This document shows, piece after piece, positions 1-12,017 of a DNA stretch of 64,000 bases. A program made the position numbers and the translations under genes. The notes beneath the pieces are model-generated. The model saw nothing but the letters and a program-made list of their open reading frames with translations, ran no database searches and was not told the origin of the DNA. The first letter of the stretch is position 1, and every line of letters begins with the position of its first letter. The stretch comes from Alligator mississippiensis (Eukaryota > Chordata > Crocodylia > Alligatoridae): assembly GCF_030867095.1 (NCBI RefSeq), contig NC_081827.1, positions 216,755,810 through 216,819,809 of the forward strand, in the 5' to 3' direction.

Positions 1-1043
1 ACTTTAAGATTCAGCAGTTTTTATTGAAACAATATTCAGTTTATGTATGGTTACTTAAATGGAAAATCTGGTTGTCCTTTGGGGCAAGTCCAGAAATGGT
101 GCAACTACACTCCCCTTTGGCTGTGCCCTATATGCACAGTGAGCTCCGAAAGCTCACCAACACTTCATCACAGCTACTGCAAGAAGCTCCACATAGGTTG
201 TGAGCTGGTTGGTATGGATTCTGCCCAGGGTCTATGCTTTTAAGCAGCTCTGGAGACTCCTGCTCTTCGTTCTCCCCTTCCCTCTCCTTCACCTGCTGAA
301 TTCAGCAGCAGGAGAAATGAGGGGAAGTGAGGCCAGGGACATGCAGTCTCCGCTTTAATTAGTCTCCAGAGCCTCCAAGCTGCCTCTGCTCACTGCTCAT
401 TCTCTCTTCTCCCTGCTGCTGAATTCAGCATGAGGGGGGAAGGAAAGAGTGAAGAGCTGATTGAAAGCAGGGACTCTAGGCAGAGCTCCAGCAGGAGCTG
501 CTGAGAACTCATTGGTATCCAGAATCACAGCAAGGGGCTCCAACTACATCCCCTTCCGCTGTATGGCACACGTGCAATGAGCTTTCTTCACTACACTTGT
601 GCCCTGCTCTTGAATGAAGTATGGACACAATGCCATTGCTGCAATCCACCCATAGTTGTCCTGATGATAACAAAATCACAAAAGAGCAATAGTAGGTTAA
701 TTTTTTACTCTTTCATTGTGTGTCCAACACATTACTGTTTTTTCCAACATTACATTTTGTCATTTGCAAAATATGAAATGATCTGTTACCATTTTTGTTC
801 ATTACCTCTCTTCATTTTTGTACCATCAACAAAGTTTAATTATTTGTTTGCCTTTTCAAGTGATTTGTATAGTACATTGTGCATATATGTAATTCCTTTT
901 ATGTTTCTCTTTCAAATGTTTGACTTGGCTTTTAATCGTTCAGGAGAAGTTTGTTCTTCAACTGTAATATAGAACCTTATAATGAAATGATATAAGTTAA
1001 CTGAAAAATAAATTAATTCATAAGTATGCTTTGGTAATGTTAG
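1..1043. other. no gene; imperfect direct repeat and palindrome
   Basis: No credible coding sequence. Segments near 95-155 and 530-590 resemble each other in direct orientation (CAACTACA..CCCCTT..GCTGT..GCAC..GCAATGAGCT-like). Between them are two copies of CTGCTGAATTCAGCA, the first inside the palindrome CTGCTGAATTCAGCAG near 295-310. This is probably an unclassified dispersed repeat. Confidence 0.4.
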
Positions 1044-1275
1044 TTTCATAGTTGTTAGGGTCGGAAGGGACCTGAGCAGATCATCAAGTCCAACCCCCTG
1101 CCATGGCAGGAAAGAGCACTGGGGACAAATGACCCCGGCAAGGTGTTCATCCATCCTCCTCTTAAAGACCCCCAGGGTAGGAGCTAGCACCATTTCTCGT
1201 GGAAGTTGGTTCCAGATCCTAGCCGCCTTGACAGTGAAGTAGTGCCTCCTAAAAGAGCACCTCCTGCTTATCCAA
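1044..1275 (-). mobile_element. CR1 LINE, 3' end fragment
   Basis: Minus-strand 3' terminal piece of a CR1-type LINE. The segment GGGTCGGAAGGGACCTGAGC ... CCCCCTGCCATGGCAGG followed by GACCCCGGCAAGGTG is the same, in reverse complement, as the end of the CR1 at 63200-63360. It ends at the octamer-like TTTCATAGTTG tail. Only the last few codons and the 3' UTR remain. Confidence 0.9.
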
Positions 1276-1299
1276 GCAAGAGTTTTTGTCTTATAGCTA

Positions 1300-1590
1300 T
1301 ATGTGGAAAAACATGCTTTACCATATGTTAGCTGATTTTAATGTGCATTGAAGTGTCACGCTGGAATTCCAGTGTATTGCAGCAGACTTGATTAAACAAG
1401 TTTGCTGGAGCACAGTCATGCTTCAGCAGCCTCTTGCATCCCGTATATTAGCATCCCGGCACTTAAAAATGGTGGCAGGAGCACTTGAACTAAAGCTTGT
1501 CAAACAAAATTTAGTTCAAATGCCTCCACTGTCATTTTGAAGCACAGGGATGCTGATAAAGGACACATGGCAGTGCTTTAATTAGAGCAG
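1300..1590. mobile_element. foldback (palindromic) MITE-like repeat, copy 1
   Basis: Contains inverted arms around a short centre: CTTAAAAATGGTGGCAGGAG ... CTTGAACTAAAGCTTGTCAA then AAATTTAGTTCAAATGC ... CACTGTCATTTTGAAGC. The same structure and sequence recur at 5654-5965, so this is a dispersed element with long imperfect inverted repeats rather than a unique palindrome. The element has no coding capacity. Ends are approximate in this copy. Confidence 0.7.
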
Positions 1591-1624
1591 CTCTGAGGGG
1601 TGGTACTTCTTATATTATTATCTG

Positions 1625-3060
1625 AGCAAAATATTAAAGAAGTGCTATAGTGGGTTAGATCAATGGTCCATCTAGCCCAGTATCCTTCTCTGATAATGGC
1701 AGAAGTGGATGCTAAAGGGAGAGCACTCAACTGGATAGATCTGAAGTGGTCTATCCCCTATCCATTACCCTCCCTAGCATTCACCATTATTGATTTAGAG
1801 ATGCCAAAGGAAATGCCTCCAGCTGTTTCATTCATCAGCTCTTAATAGATCTATATCCATAAGTTTGTCTGGTCCCTTTTTTGAATCTGGCTATGCTATC
1901 TGTTTCTACCACCTCTTGTGGCAGGTTCTACCACCTCCTGTGGAGTGAATTCCACAAGTTAATTAAGCATTCCATTAAAAAGTATTTTCTCTTAGTTTTA
2001 AGCATCTCTCCTCCTAATTTCAGTGGGTGCCCCTTAGTTCTAGTATTCTGGAATTTTGTGAACAGCACTTTCCTGTTCACTCTGTCTGTACTTTTCATGA
2101 TATTACAGACCTTTCTATATCCCCTCTCAGCCTTCTCCTTTCCAGACTGAAACATTTTAGCCCTTTTAGTCTTTCCTGGTGTGGTGGGTCTATCCATACC
2201 AGTCTAACATTCCCATCCTCTGTACCTTTTCTGAATCTATTACATCCTTTTTGAGATGTGGAGACCAGAATTGCACATAGTATTCAAGATGTGGGCTCAC
2301 TATGGATAGGAATAGTGGCATGATAATGTTCCCTGTTTTTGTTTTTCTTAATGACGCCCAAAATTTTATTGACTTTTTGGGTTGCTGTTGTAAACTTGAG
2401 CTGACCTTTTAGAGAACTATCTACAATGACTCTAGGATCTCTTTCCTGAGTTGCAATAGCTAGTTCAGAATCCAGAATTCTGTGCATATAGTTGAGGTTA
2501 TTTTTCCCCATGTGCAATTGCTTCTTTTTGTCAGCATTGAAATTTATCTGCCATTTTTCTGCCCACTCCACTTAGCTTGGTGAGATCTTTTCTGTAGGTC
2601 TTCTCTGTCAGTCTAAAACTTGACTACCTGGAATAATTTGGTATCATCTGCAAACTTGGAGATTTCACTGTGCCTGTTTGCAGACCATTGATGAAAATGT
2701 TGACTAATTAAATTATGCCCCTGTGGGACCCCCCCACTTCTGACCCCTTTCTTCATCCTGATAAGTGACCATTTTAGCTTTTACCTTTTGCTTCCTATCT
2801 TTTTAACCTCTTTCAGTTCATGAAAGAACCACCCTTCCAGTCCCACAGTAACACAGGTTTGTTTGTTTGTTTGGGTTGTTGTTTTTTTTTTTGGGGGGGG
2901 GGGGGGAGGAGAGGGGAGCTTTAGGCCTTTGGGGAGGGACCTCGTTAAAAGCTTTTTGAAAGCCCAAATATATTATGTCAGCTGCATCTCCTTATCCATA
3001 TGCTGGTTGACACCCTCAAAGAACTAAAACTATATTGAACTCACTTCAGGTACATAGCTA
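1625..3060 (-). mobile_element. old CR1 LINE fragment (reverse transcriptase C-terminal half and 3' end)
   Basis: Read on the minus strand, conceptual translation gives decayed CR1 reverse transcriptase pieces in the right order. Near 2950-2990 is a GDAADIIYLGFQKAF-like palm segment. At 2570-2300 is EWAEKWQINFNADKKKQLHMG ... DPRVIVDSSLKGQLKFTTA, and at about 2280-2230 a NSGLHIS (QFWSPH-like) block. At 2190-1930 is RTKGHPLKLGG ... CLINLWNSLHRRW. The 3' end at about 1640 has the typical GGACCATTGATCTAACCC motif. Many frameshifts and stops; non-functional. Confidence 0.85.
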
Positions 3061-3460
3061 CTTGCAAATTCCTATTCTGGGAAATAAGACACTAAGAATA
3101 TGTGAAAATTGTATGTGAATTTTTAAAATCACAAAATCAATCTGGTTCTTCCTGAGTAATCTGTAATATTTGCTTAAAATTAATATTTTAGTGAACATCC
3201 CTGTCAGTGAATATTTATTAGAATATTCAGGAGGAATAGAGATTTTAAAAATTCAGAAAACCTGCTCCCTATGGGGTGGGGGGGCAGATCTCTTTCCCTG
3301 CCAACCCTCCCCCCCCCCCCCCCCCTTCCTCTTCACTGGAGAGGCAAGCAAAAGCTATGACATGGGAAAGCATCATGTACAGGGAGATAAAGTGCATCTT
3401 GGAGTTTAAGACTCCTATTTCCTCTCTCTTTTCCCCCCTCCCTTTTTTTTTTTTTTTTTT
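2865..3460. repeat. homopolymer and simple-sequence tracts
   Basis: Several low-complexity tracts lie here: GTTT repeats and a T/G run at about 2857-2906, a C run at about 3309-3325, and a T run at about 3444-3463. Such runs are prone to sequencing error and length variation. There is no gene signal. Confidence 0.8.
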
Positions 3461-3474
3461 TTTGGCTCCTTGAG

Positions 3475-4280
3475 TGGGTTAATGCCATGGCAAATGAGTC
3501 CTGGCAGTTACTGGCCCCTGTGGTCCAGGCTACAGTCAGAGTCCCAGGCCCTTTTTGCTGTTTTACAGTTGTTGCATTTCAGCCTAGCTGTGCAGCTGAA
3601 CCGTAGCCATATGTTTGGCTGGCAGATTTGGGATGGGGTGAGACCTGTCTGTCCTGGTTTGAGCCAGAGTGTGACCTGGCACATGTTGATCCATGCCTCA
3701 GTGTGATATAGGCCTGGCTAGCTTTTGCTGCGCAGTTCAGGCCCAGTGAGATAAGCCTGAGCTTCCTTTTGTCTTTTTTGTAGTTTATATCCCAACCAAG
3801 CAGTGTGGTTGATCGCTAGATGTAGTTCAGGCTTGAGCCGAAGTAGACTTGACCTTTCCTCCAAGCTTTTTTGCAGTGTTCTGCCCAGGAGAGCTAGGAT
3901 TGGGACTAGGAATTTTGGGGTGCGGTATGCTGACAGGAACCAGAGTTAACTCTTCAAAGCCACCATGCGGAAGTGGAGGTCAGCACTCCACTGTCTCCAG
4001 GAGCAACAGAGCCCCTTGCAATTTTTGTTTTGTAGTTAATAGTGCTTTTAAATTATATTTAATGTTTTCTTTCGTTTTGTATTCTCTAAAATAAATTTGG
4101 GTGTTTGCAGTTATACTGCTTGTGAGGAGGGGGTTTTCTTTGTGGGACATCCTAGTAATTCATTTAGTGTTTCTCAGGTTGCCTGGGTGGGAGTTTGAGC
4201 CAAAGTAAAATATATTTAGTACCCCAGAATTGAACCTGGCCCCTGTTGCTGCTGACCACTGCCTGGCAGAAGAGTTACAA
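3475..4280 (+). mobile_element. LTR-like element (probable solo or truncated LTR)
   Basis: Non-coding, with an AATAAA at about 4091 followed by a GT-rich segment and an end resembling known reptile LTRs (GAATTGAACCTGGCCCCTGT ... GGCAGAAGAGTTACA). The part 3765-4025 recurs at 6355-6620 at high similarity (shared GGATTGGGACTAGGAATTT and AAAGCCACCATG). I cannot see a clear 5' TG terminus or target duplication, so the left edge is approximate and the LTR call is inference. Confidence 0.5.
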
Positions 4281-5248
4281 TACTTTATTGTATTTAACTT
4301 CAGGGCAAGTACTGGTTCTTATTATACTTTTAAAATGTCTAGCATATTGACCTGATCTTTCTAGGCAATGCAAGCACAAAAGTAATGAAAATAGGTAGAA
4401 ACAAAATTGTATTACTTAAAGATCACTCTGTTTTATTTAGTGCAGTTAAAACCCTATGACAAATGTAAAGTTTAACTTACAGCATTGGTCAACACTCTGT
4501 GTGTGAAGGCAGTTGCTTCTATCATTTATTTTTCTCATTTATCTTACCATTGGAAACTGGTTTTGCTTTTATTAATCATTCAAATGCAGACATATCTTTT
4601 GGGTGGACCATGTATCTTTTCAGTTTTTGACAAAGCAGGGAGACCTAGCGGGTCATCCAGTCCAGTTCCCTGCCATCACCGGCATGATACTGTAGAACTG
4701 CTTTTAAGATGGAGCTTAATTTGTTTGTCTTCACTAATCGCACTGGGAGCCAGAATGTGATGGCTCTAATGGTTAAAAATGTATTTCTGATTTCTAGCCC
4801 AAGTTAATTCATGAGCGGTTTTAACTATATGATGCTGTGTGAATATTATCCTTTAGCTTAAATATTTCTTTTTTTCTTCCCAGCTATTTACTTCCAATAT
4901 ATTTATAAGAAGTAATTATATCCTTAGACCTTGTTTTGCTAGGCTAAACAGCCAAGCCCTTCTAACTGCACCCTGTAAAAGAGGCTTTCCATTCACACGA
5001 TCACCCCAATTGCCCTTCTCTGTATTTGTTCCAGTACCAAATAATCTTTCTTCGAGGCCACTGGCCAGAATTGTATGCTGTATTCCAGCTCTGATCTCAC
5101 AGACGCCTTGTGCAAATAGCACTAATACTTCCTGTTTCTACTTGAAATTCATTTTCTGATGCACCATCAGATCAGAATTGCCTTTTTCATGCTTGCATTA
5201 CACTGGCAGCTCAGTTATCTTGCAATTGACTAGTGCATCCAGGTCCAT

Positions 5249-5447
5249 CCCTGGTGTATCTACACATACTCTCTGATGTGCATGAGGCTATTTTAAAGTG
5301 CATTAAAGTATCACAGAAAACCTGTGCTCTTTAGTTAATGCACATTAAAATAGACTAATATCCCTTTTTCTAGTACCTTGCAATGGAAGTAGTAAATTTA
5401 ATGCATATTACCTAAAGCACATTAATGAACATGTAGATGTGCCCACT
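5249..5447. mobile_element. MITE with GTGYATCTACA-type terminal inverted repeats
   Basis: Left end CTGGTGTATCTACACATAC and right end GAACATGTAGATGTGCCCAC are imperfect inverted repeats, with internal TTAATGCACATTAAAATA-like short inverted segments. Similar termini are seen at 18278-18517. No coding capacity. It lies inside the old CR1 at 4600-6300. Confidence 0.55.
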
Positions 5448-5653
5448 TGTTGGTTATTTCTGAATATTTGTATTAGCTGCTAAGTGTATGGCTGCATGCT
5501 ATACTGTTGGATTTCAACTCATTTCTGCTACTCCAGTTCTCAAACTCATCCCTTTTTTTTCTGTACGACTGCCCAGTGCTCCTCTGTTGGCATTGCCTCT
5601 CAGTTTTGTTCCATCAGGAGATTTTTGCTATCTCTACCAGAATTAGTCATGAA

Positions 5654-5965
5654 GGGCACCAACACATGAGCACAGTTGCTGCTCAGATGCACTGGAGCAG
5701 TCTGAGTCTGCTGGACTGTGGCAATTGCCACACTCCAGCAGCCTCCCGTGTCTCATGTATCAGAGTCCCCATGCTTAAAAATGGTGGCAGGGGTGCTTGA
5801 ACTAAAGTTTGTCAAACAAGCTTTAGTTCAAGCACCGCACTGCTATTTTTAAGTACAGGGACGCTGGTACAGGAGATGCAATGGCACTTCAACTACAGCG
5901 CCTCTCGGAGTTGCTCAAATTAAAAAGTTGCCCCCTCCCAACCCTGAGCACATGTAAAAGTGCCC
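5654..5965. mobile_element. foldback MITE-like repeat, copy 2
   Basis: Termini GGGCACCAACACATGAGCAC and GAGCACATGTAAAAGTGCCC are inverted repeats. The centre CTTGAACTAAAGTTTGT-CAAA-CAAGCTTTAGTTCAAG is a near-perfect hairpin. It shares its middle with the copy at 1300-1590 and is nested in an old CR1. Confidence 0.7.
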
Positions 5966-6344
5966 GAAAATATTAAACAAGGTCAGTCCCAAGATTTGAT
6001 TCTTGAGGAACTCTGTTAGTAACCTTTCTTCTTTTAGCTTTTAACAGTTAACAACTGTTGTTTCTTCTTCAGCCACTTCTTTTTTCACCTTTACAGTTTT
6101 GCTAGCAATTTTGATCTCCTAGTTCAATTAATTTCCTATGTTGCAAACTAACAAATACATTACTGAAGTCTAGGTAGCTAAGATCTACTATTTTACATTT
6201 TCTAGAATCTTCTTAAAGAAAGCTATTGGGTTAGCATGTCATGATGCACCTCTGGTAAACCCAGGTTGTGTTTTTAACCCAATTTTCCTAGCCCCCATGT
6301 CTTTAAATATCCTTTCCTTCCCATTCTAAAGTCTTGCATTCTAT

Positions 6345-6625
6345 TGAAGTCAGGTTTCTTTTGTCCTTTTTGTAGTTTATGTCCCTACCAAGTGGGGTGG
6401 TTGAGCACCAGATGTAGTTCATGCCTAAGCCAAGATAGGCCTCACCTTTTTTCCAAGCTTTTTTGCAGTTTTCTGCCCAGCAGAGCTAGGATTGGGACTA
6501 GGAATTTCAGGGTGTGGTATGCTGACGAAAACCAGAGTTAATTCCTCAAAGCCACCATGTGGAAGTGGAGGTTGGTGCTCTACCATGTCTCCAGGAGCAG
6601 CAGAGCCCCTTGCAGCACAGAAGGA
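6345..6625 (+). mobile_element. fragment of the LTR-like element found at 3475-4280
   Basis: About 270 bp match 3765-4025 with scattered substitutions: GTAGTTTATGTCCC, AAGCTTTTTTGCAG, GGATTGGGACTAGGAATTTC, AGCAGCAGAGCCCCTTGCA. It ends abruptly. No coding function. Confidence 0.7.
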
Positions 6626-9600
6626 CCCATGCCCTCAAGCAGCTCCCCACAATGCAGTGAACCCAAGGAACAGCACAGGACTCTCCTATGAGGGCCTCCC
6701 TCTGTTACGTGGCTTATTGAGATCTGGTTCATCCTTCTTCCCTAACTTTAGTGAATGTGAAAATAAGTCCATGAATTTTGCTTCCATCCTGATTTGTGGC
6801 GATTTGAATCCCCATACCCTCCATTTTAAATATGGTAAGGACGATAATGTTGGAGACATGGGGGATGCAATGAGAATGGAGGCCAAAGCAGAATGGCTAA
6901 TGGGAGGTGAGGACAAGCATTAATTTCAGGTTTTGGTCCATACCTAGATTATTTTATATTCTCTACCCTACATAGAAGAAGTCTCTTCTCCACATTTACT
7001 TCTTTATTGTCTTGCTCTCTTGATATGATTGAAGATATTATTGTTGTTTGTTTTAATATCCATTGTAAGGTCTAGCTCACCGTAACCATTTGGCTACTTT
7101 CACCTTTATCCCTAAAAATAGCTTTTAATAGAATCTCTTTATTTAAAGCATACTAAAACTTCCATCTGTATCCAAATCTGTGAGTTCCTCAGTTCCAATA
7201 ACATTAGATGAAAGTTCCTTTACTTAATCAGAGTTTGTCCTTGCATAATAAAGAATCTTAGTTACAGACCTATTTTTGTTCATCTTTTCATTTAATTCAT
7301 GATCACAAAATCTGTGGTTTTTCTATAATACCTAATTGAAAATAGCATCACTTCTGGTTCAGTGGCTTTTTGGCAAATAGGGTTGTCTGCTATGCTATTT
7401 GGGAATATCTGGACCTTTATCATAATTAGTAACATTATGCCTAAGCACATCTGTGCTGCCCCTGGAACTTGCCAAGAAGTATGTGCATGCCCCCATGTTC
7501 CTACTTGGTATACAGTAAATTCCAGAAATGAGGCAGTACGGACAGCTGAACATAGCCCTGATTGTGTGCCAAAAATACACCACAGATAACCTAAGGGCAG
7601 CACTAGGATGTGTGCCTGGCTACATTGGCTTACAGCTGGGATTTGGTATGCAGTAAGATGAGCAGCCAGGAAGTGTTTCTTGGCATGTGGCACTGGGTGT
7701 ACCACACAGGAGGCAGCTTTGAATCTTAGGGTATTTTTATATGGCAGAAGGCAGGGTTTTGCAGAGAATATATTCTATTGGCAGTCCAGTAGGCCACATC
7801 TTGGGCCACCTAGACTAATGGAGATCCTGGGGTCAAAACAACCTGCACACAAAAAAAGCGGGGCAGTACATGTGACTGCAGCATGCACTGCCCAAAACCA
7901 GAGCCTGGCCCACCAGAGCCATGCTCTGGCTGCCAGTCAGGACCCAAGTTGCTGCAGCTTCCCCAGCCCCCAGGTCCCCAGGTAAGGCTGCTGGGGTTAG
8001 TACAGTTGCTGACCCCAGCCTCCCCTAGCCCACCCGGGGCAACTTGCCATGTGCCAGGGGGCAAGTAGCAGTGACACAAGGTCTTACACAAGACACAAGG
8101 TCTTGTCCCCAGGAAACCAAACATTTGCACTTGTTTGGATGCGGCTGTAGTCTCCATGTTATGTGGCTACTTCCATGGAGGTAACCATATTCTATGTGGT
8201 CTATGTGTTGCCTCTCTTTGGAGTGGAGGGGCAACCTATCTTCTTCTTTTTTTTACATAATTTGAAAAGCCTTGGAAAGCAAGATGCAAATGATCCTTAA
8301 AGCAATAGCTTCTTTTCTACTGTCCTTTTAATATTAGCAACCAAAAATCATACCTGTGGGTGTAAGGAAGGACATTTAAAAGTCACCGCAACCCCTTTCC
8401 TAGCCCATGGATGTTGCTTTCTTGGAACAGGGGTTAACTTGCCACAATGAACTGGTTTGTATCATAATGGAATACTACAGTGATCAACACATCCAAAAGT
8501 TCCCTGTTGTATTTTTGGACCTTCTAGGGACTGGGCCAAGGGTATGTCAGCCAAGATACTTGAGGCTATCCACTGGGGTATGTCTGAGGGATTTTTTTTT
8601 CTCCCATATCTTCCCATAGTTTAGCACTCTTATCTTTTCTGACCTTTCCATTTTGAGAAGGTAAGTTCCTTGAAGTGTTTGATGAATCAGTGGGGATATT
8701 GAGTAATTAGGTAAGGCTCAGATGTAACTAGGGGACTGACTGTGAGGTTGTGCCCCCTTGGGATTCTTTGCCATGGCAGATGCCATAGGAGCCAGGCAGG
8801 CACAGCTCATACCCAGCAGATTATCTGGGTGATGGAAGCAGCAAGTGGAATGGTATCCCTCTTGAGGAGTCTTTGCAAGTGCAGCCTTGTGCCCAACAAC
8901 ATGGTTGTGTGTGGGAGTGAACAAGGCACCAGGGATGGCTCCCAGCGAGCCCATGCTATGGGGCTTCTGCAGCCTGACCTGATGCTGCTACAGCCTTCAG
9001 TGTGCAGAAAGCCTTCCCCCTTCCCTCCCAACTCTCATGTTTAGTGTTTAGCATACCCCTGCCCCAACCCCTGCCCTGCTTCAGGACCTGAAGGTTTCTA
9101 AGCCTCTGGATAGAAAGAAAATAGCAGTAATATTAAAATAATTCCAGGTTTGTGGGGGATATAGGGATAGAGATACTAGGCAGGGTGACTGAGAGCATAC
9201 TTGGGATAAAGGGATTTTACATGAAGCTTGTCACAGATGCTATAGATGTAGGAACTGAGTTGCACAACACAAATGCTATGTTTTATGTAGCTCCATATTG
9301 TTAGAGCTCTATCTCATGATCTCTAAGTAAAGTAAGAAACCATTTGGTCTTCAAGCTCCTACAAAGCTCCACATCCTACCTGGCTTCTTTGTGTACTTTG
9401 GACTGATGGCAGATACAACCAGCCCTTAGCTAATCAGTGCTAAAGTGAATTTTCAGTACATAGCATCCCCTCTTAGAATCCAGGTGAATAAATTAATATG
9501 CCAAGCTTTTGAGATCTTTAGGACATGGCAAATTGAAAAGAATTACAGGCCAAACTGTTTTAAAATAGAAAAACAGTTTATTAGGGGAAAAGAGGAGGCT

Positions 9601-12017
9601 AGCTTAAAAGGGGTAATGCTAAGAATTTGGGGAAAAAAGGCAGGGGAAGAGAGAAAGGAACAGATACACAAGCAGTTTTTAAGCTATGGCTATAACCTAA
9701 GCCTCTTTCAGTTTTTTTTTTTTAAATATTCATCTAAATGTGAACACCCCCAGTGGCTACGCAGCCCTTCAACTCAGCTTTTATTTGAACAGAGCCCTCT
9801 GACTGAGGGGCAAAAGAGTGCTATTCCCTGCCCTACACAGAGCAATGTATCTCCTTCCCTCCCCAACAATTAACACCAGGCAGCTGATTGCCCTCTTTCA
9901 ACCACTGTGTACCCAAGGCCTCGAGCCTTAGAAAGCACCCCAGGCCCATCTTCCTCTCCTTACACCTTCCTAAAAACTGTTCCTCATTCTGGGAAGCAAG
10001 TGTGAAAGTTCCTTTTCTTTTTGAGGCAGCATCAACTGCAGCTTGGTTCTAGCTCCTTCAGTGATCTGCACAAGGTGCGCCTGTTTGTGGTGGGGGGGGG
10101 GGGGGGGATCATCAATACAATTCTTGGTTTGTTCATCCCATCACCTTCAATCCAATTAAATTTTACCATTTTTTTCCTCCAAAAATGGCTTTGTCCAGAG
10201 CTTTCTGCTTTCAAGTGTTTTTTGCCATGCTCTTTGTGTGATGCCATGATAACAGAATCTAACAGCCACAGGTAATGCCTTTTTTAAGAAGACTCATATC
10301 CTTAAAAGCTGCTCTGTTAGTCCTTAAGCTGAGCACCAGAAAAGCCACAGGAGAGAAACTTTGGCTCTTAAGGGGTTGGGGGCACAGGTGGTGTCTTCCT
10401 CAATCCTCCCAGTTTCAGGCTATGGGCTGAGGAGGGAGAGGAGGATCGAGGTAGTGAATCAGAGACTGTGGTGCTGGTGTCATTGTGAAGGCTTCAGCTT
10501 CCACAATCACAGTCCGCTCTTTGGTGAGAGTCTACTAGGCAACTACTGCATATCCTGCAGAACTCTTGACACCAAACTTATTCATGCCTCAAGTGATACA
10601 GTTTCTGTGCTACCCCATCACACATAGACTTCCCACTTGCCAGCCTTGGAACCAACATAATCCCTTGCTCAGGGTAAAAGACACGAGCCACAAAGCTTTC
10701 CCCACAGACCCATTCCAGTGCAGTGGCCTGCTGGACACCTACAACTGTCAGCATGGGCTATTCTTGCTTTGGAGCTTGCAAAGGCTCCTCCCACAATTAG
10801 AAGAATACTTATCTTCTCGAGTCTATACTCAAAGTTATTTTGAGTTTTATTTGAGTCCCTCTATCTTACATCCTTGGTATCTTACATTGGTGCCAGAGCA
10901 CAGCAACACCTCCATCTCTAGGCCTCACCAAAAAATCCTCTGTCTTTAGATAGGTGATTGAGAGCATCTATGGGGTAGAAAGTGCGTGCTGCCCTGCATC
11001 CTCTCGGGGCACAAAAAAGGGCCGTGAGGGAAAGGGAGGGTAGAATGCACTACTAAACGAAAAAAAGCCCTGGTCAAAGCACAGGGTGTGAGACCCACAG
11101 ATGTTAATGCATGGGGATAATTACTCAAGAGAGAACAGCTGATTTGCCATTACCTGTAGTTTGTGACAACAGAAAACAAACAACATGAAACAAAGACTTC
11201 TACAGTCTGACTGTCTATCTGTTAGAAATCTTGTACCTACTAGAAAAGCTTGCCAATTGCTGTGTCCAGAAACCAGGAATATTTTTTTGTTTTCTGCTGA
11301 ATATATTCCTAAATTATTTAATGGTAAAATTAACAGTAAAATCTAATATGCTACTCTGTAGCTATTGTGCAGTGAAAGTGCTAAATATATTTAAAACAAC
11401 TAAACACTTTGACGATGGACAGGGTTTGACCATGACAGAGGAAGTTTATGCCTGGCATACCATGCTATATTACACCAGGTCAGTTTTGGGTGTACGCTCC
11501 TTTCTCTCCTCCTTTCTATACAGTCAACATTTTTTGGGTTTACTTTTGTTTGCTTTTACTTATAATTATACCAGTTACTGCAGGGGTGTATGGCCCAGGA
11601 ACCCAAGTTGTCTGGCCCAAGGACCCATGTTGTCTGGCCCTTAGGTTTCCTAGAGAGGCCAGGAATTGAGGGTCAGGGTGATCTCATGCAAGGCCCAACA
11701 CCAAAATCATCTATTGTATGGAACTTTATTGGGGGGGGGGGGTCTTGTAATTTGGGCTGTATGCTTTTAAATGAACAAAAAAAGGATTAAAACGGCAAAA
11801 TATACAATGTCTACAGATATAGATAAATTAAACTAGCCAGCTATATGAGCCTTTAGCATTTGTCAGCCAAACTGATGTGCATCATAACCCAATATTCTCA
11901 CTGGTTGGCTCACCTCCTTTCTAAACATCCAAGAAAATAATTATTACCTTTGCAAGATGACTGATTCAAGACATAAAAATCAGTCTTAGTCCCTATAGAA
12001 TGGTGGAAGCTTTGAAT
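6626..12017. other. no recognisable gene
   Basis: Several short open frames occur, but none has recognisable domains, splice-compatible structure or conserved-looking composition. 7800-8060 is GC-richer. A short direct repeat ACACAAGGTCTT lies near 8075-8105. G runs occur at about 10091-10108 and 11732-11743. I see nothing further that can be named. Confidence 0.5.

Larger units (their letters stand above)
4600..6300 (-). mobile_element. old CR1 LINE, interrupted by two MITEs
   Basis: Minus-strand CR1 remnant. GGGTCATCCAGTCCAGTTCCC (3' region), GGCCAGAATTGTATGCTGTA (from the QFWSPH-like block), and further up AAACCCAGGTTGTGTTTTTA are typical CR1 body sequence in reverse complement. The element is broken by a MITE at 5249-5447 and a foldback element at 5654-5965, and CR1-like sequence resumes after each. 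No intact frame. Confidence 0.65.

Noticed and set aside
2284..2571. Minus-strand 95-codon open frame resembling a protein
   Set aside because: CR1 reverse transcriptase remnant. Annotated as part of the LINE.
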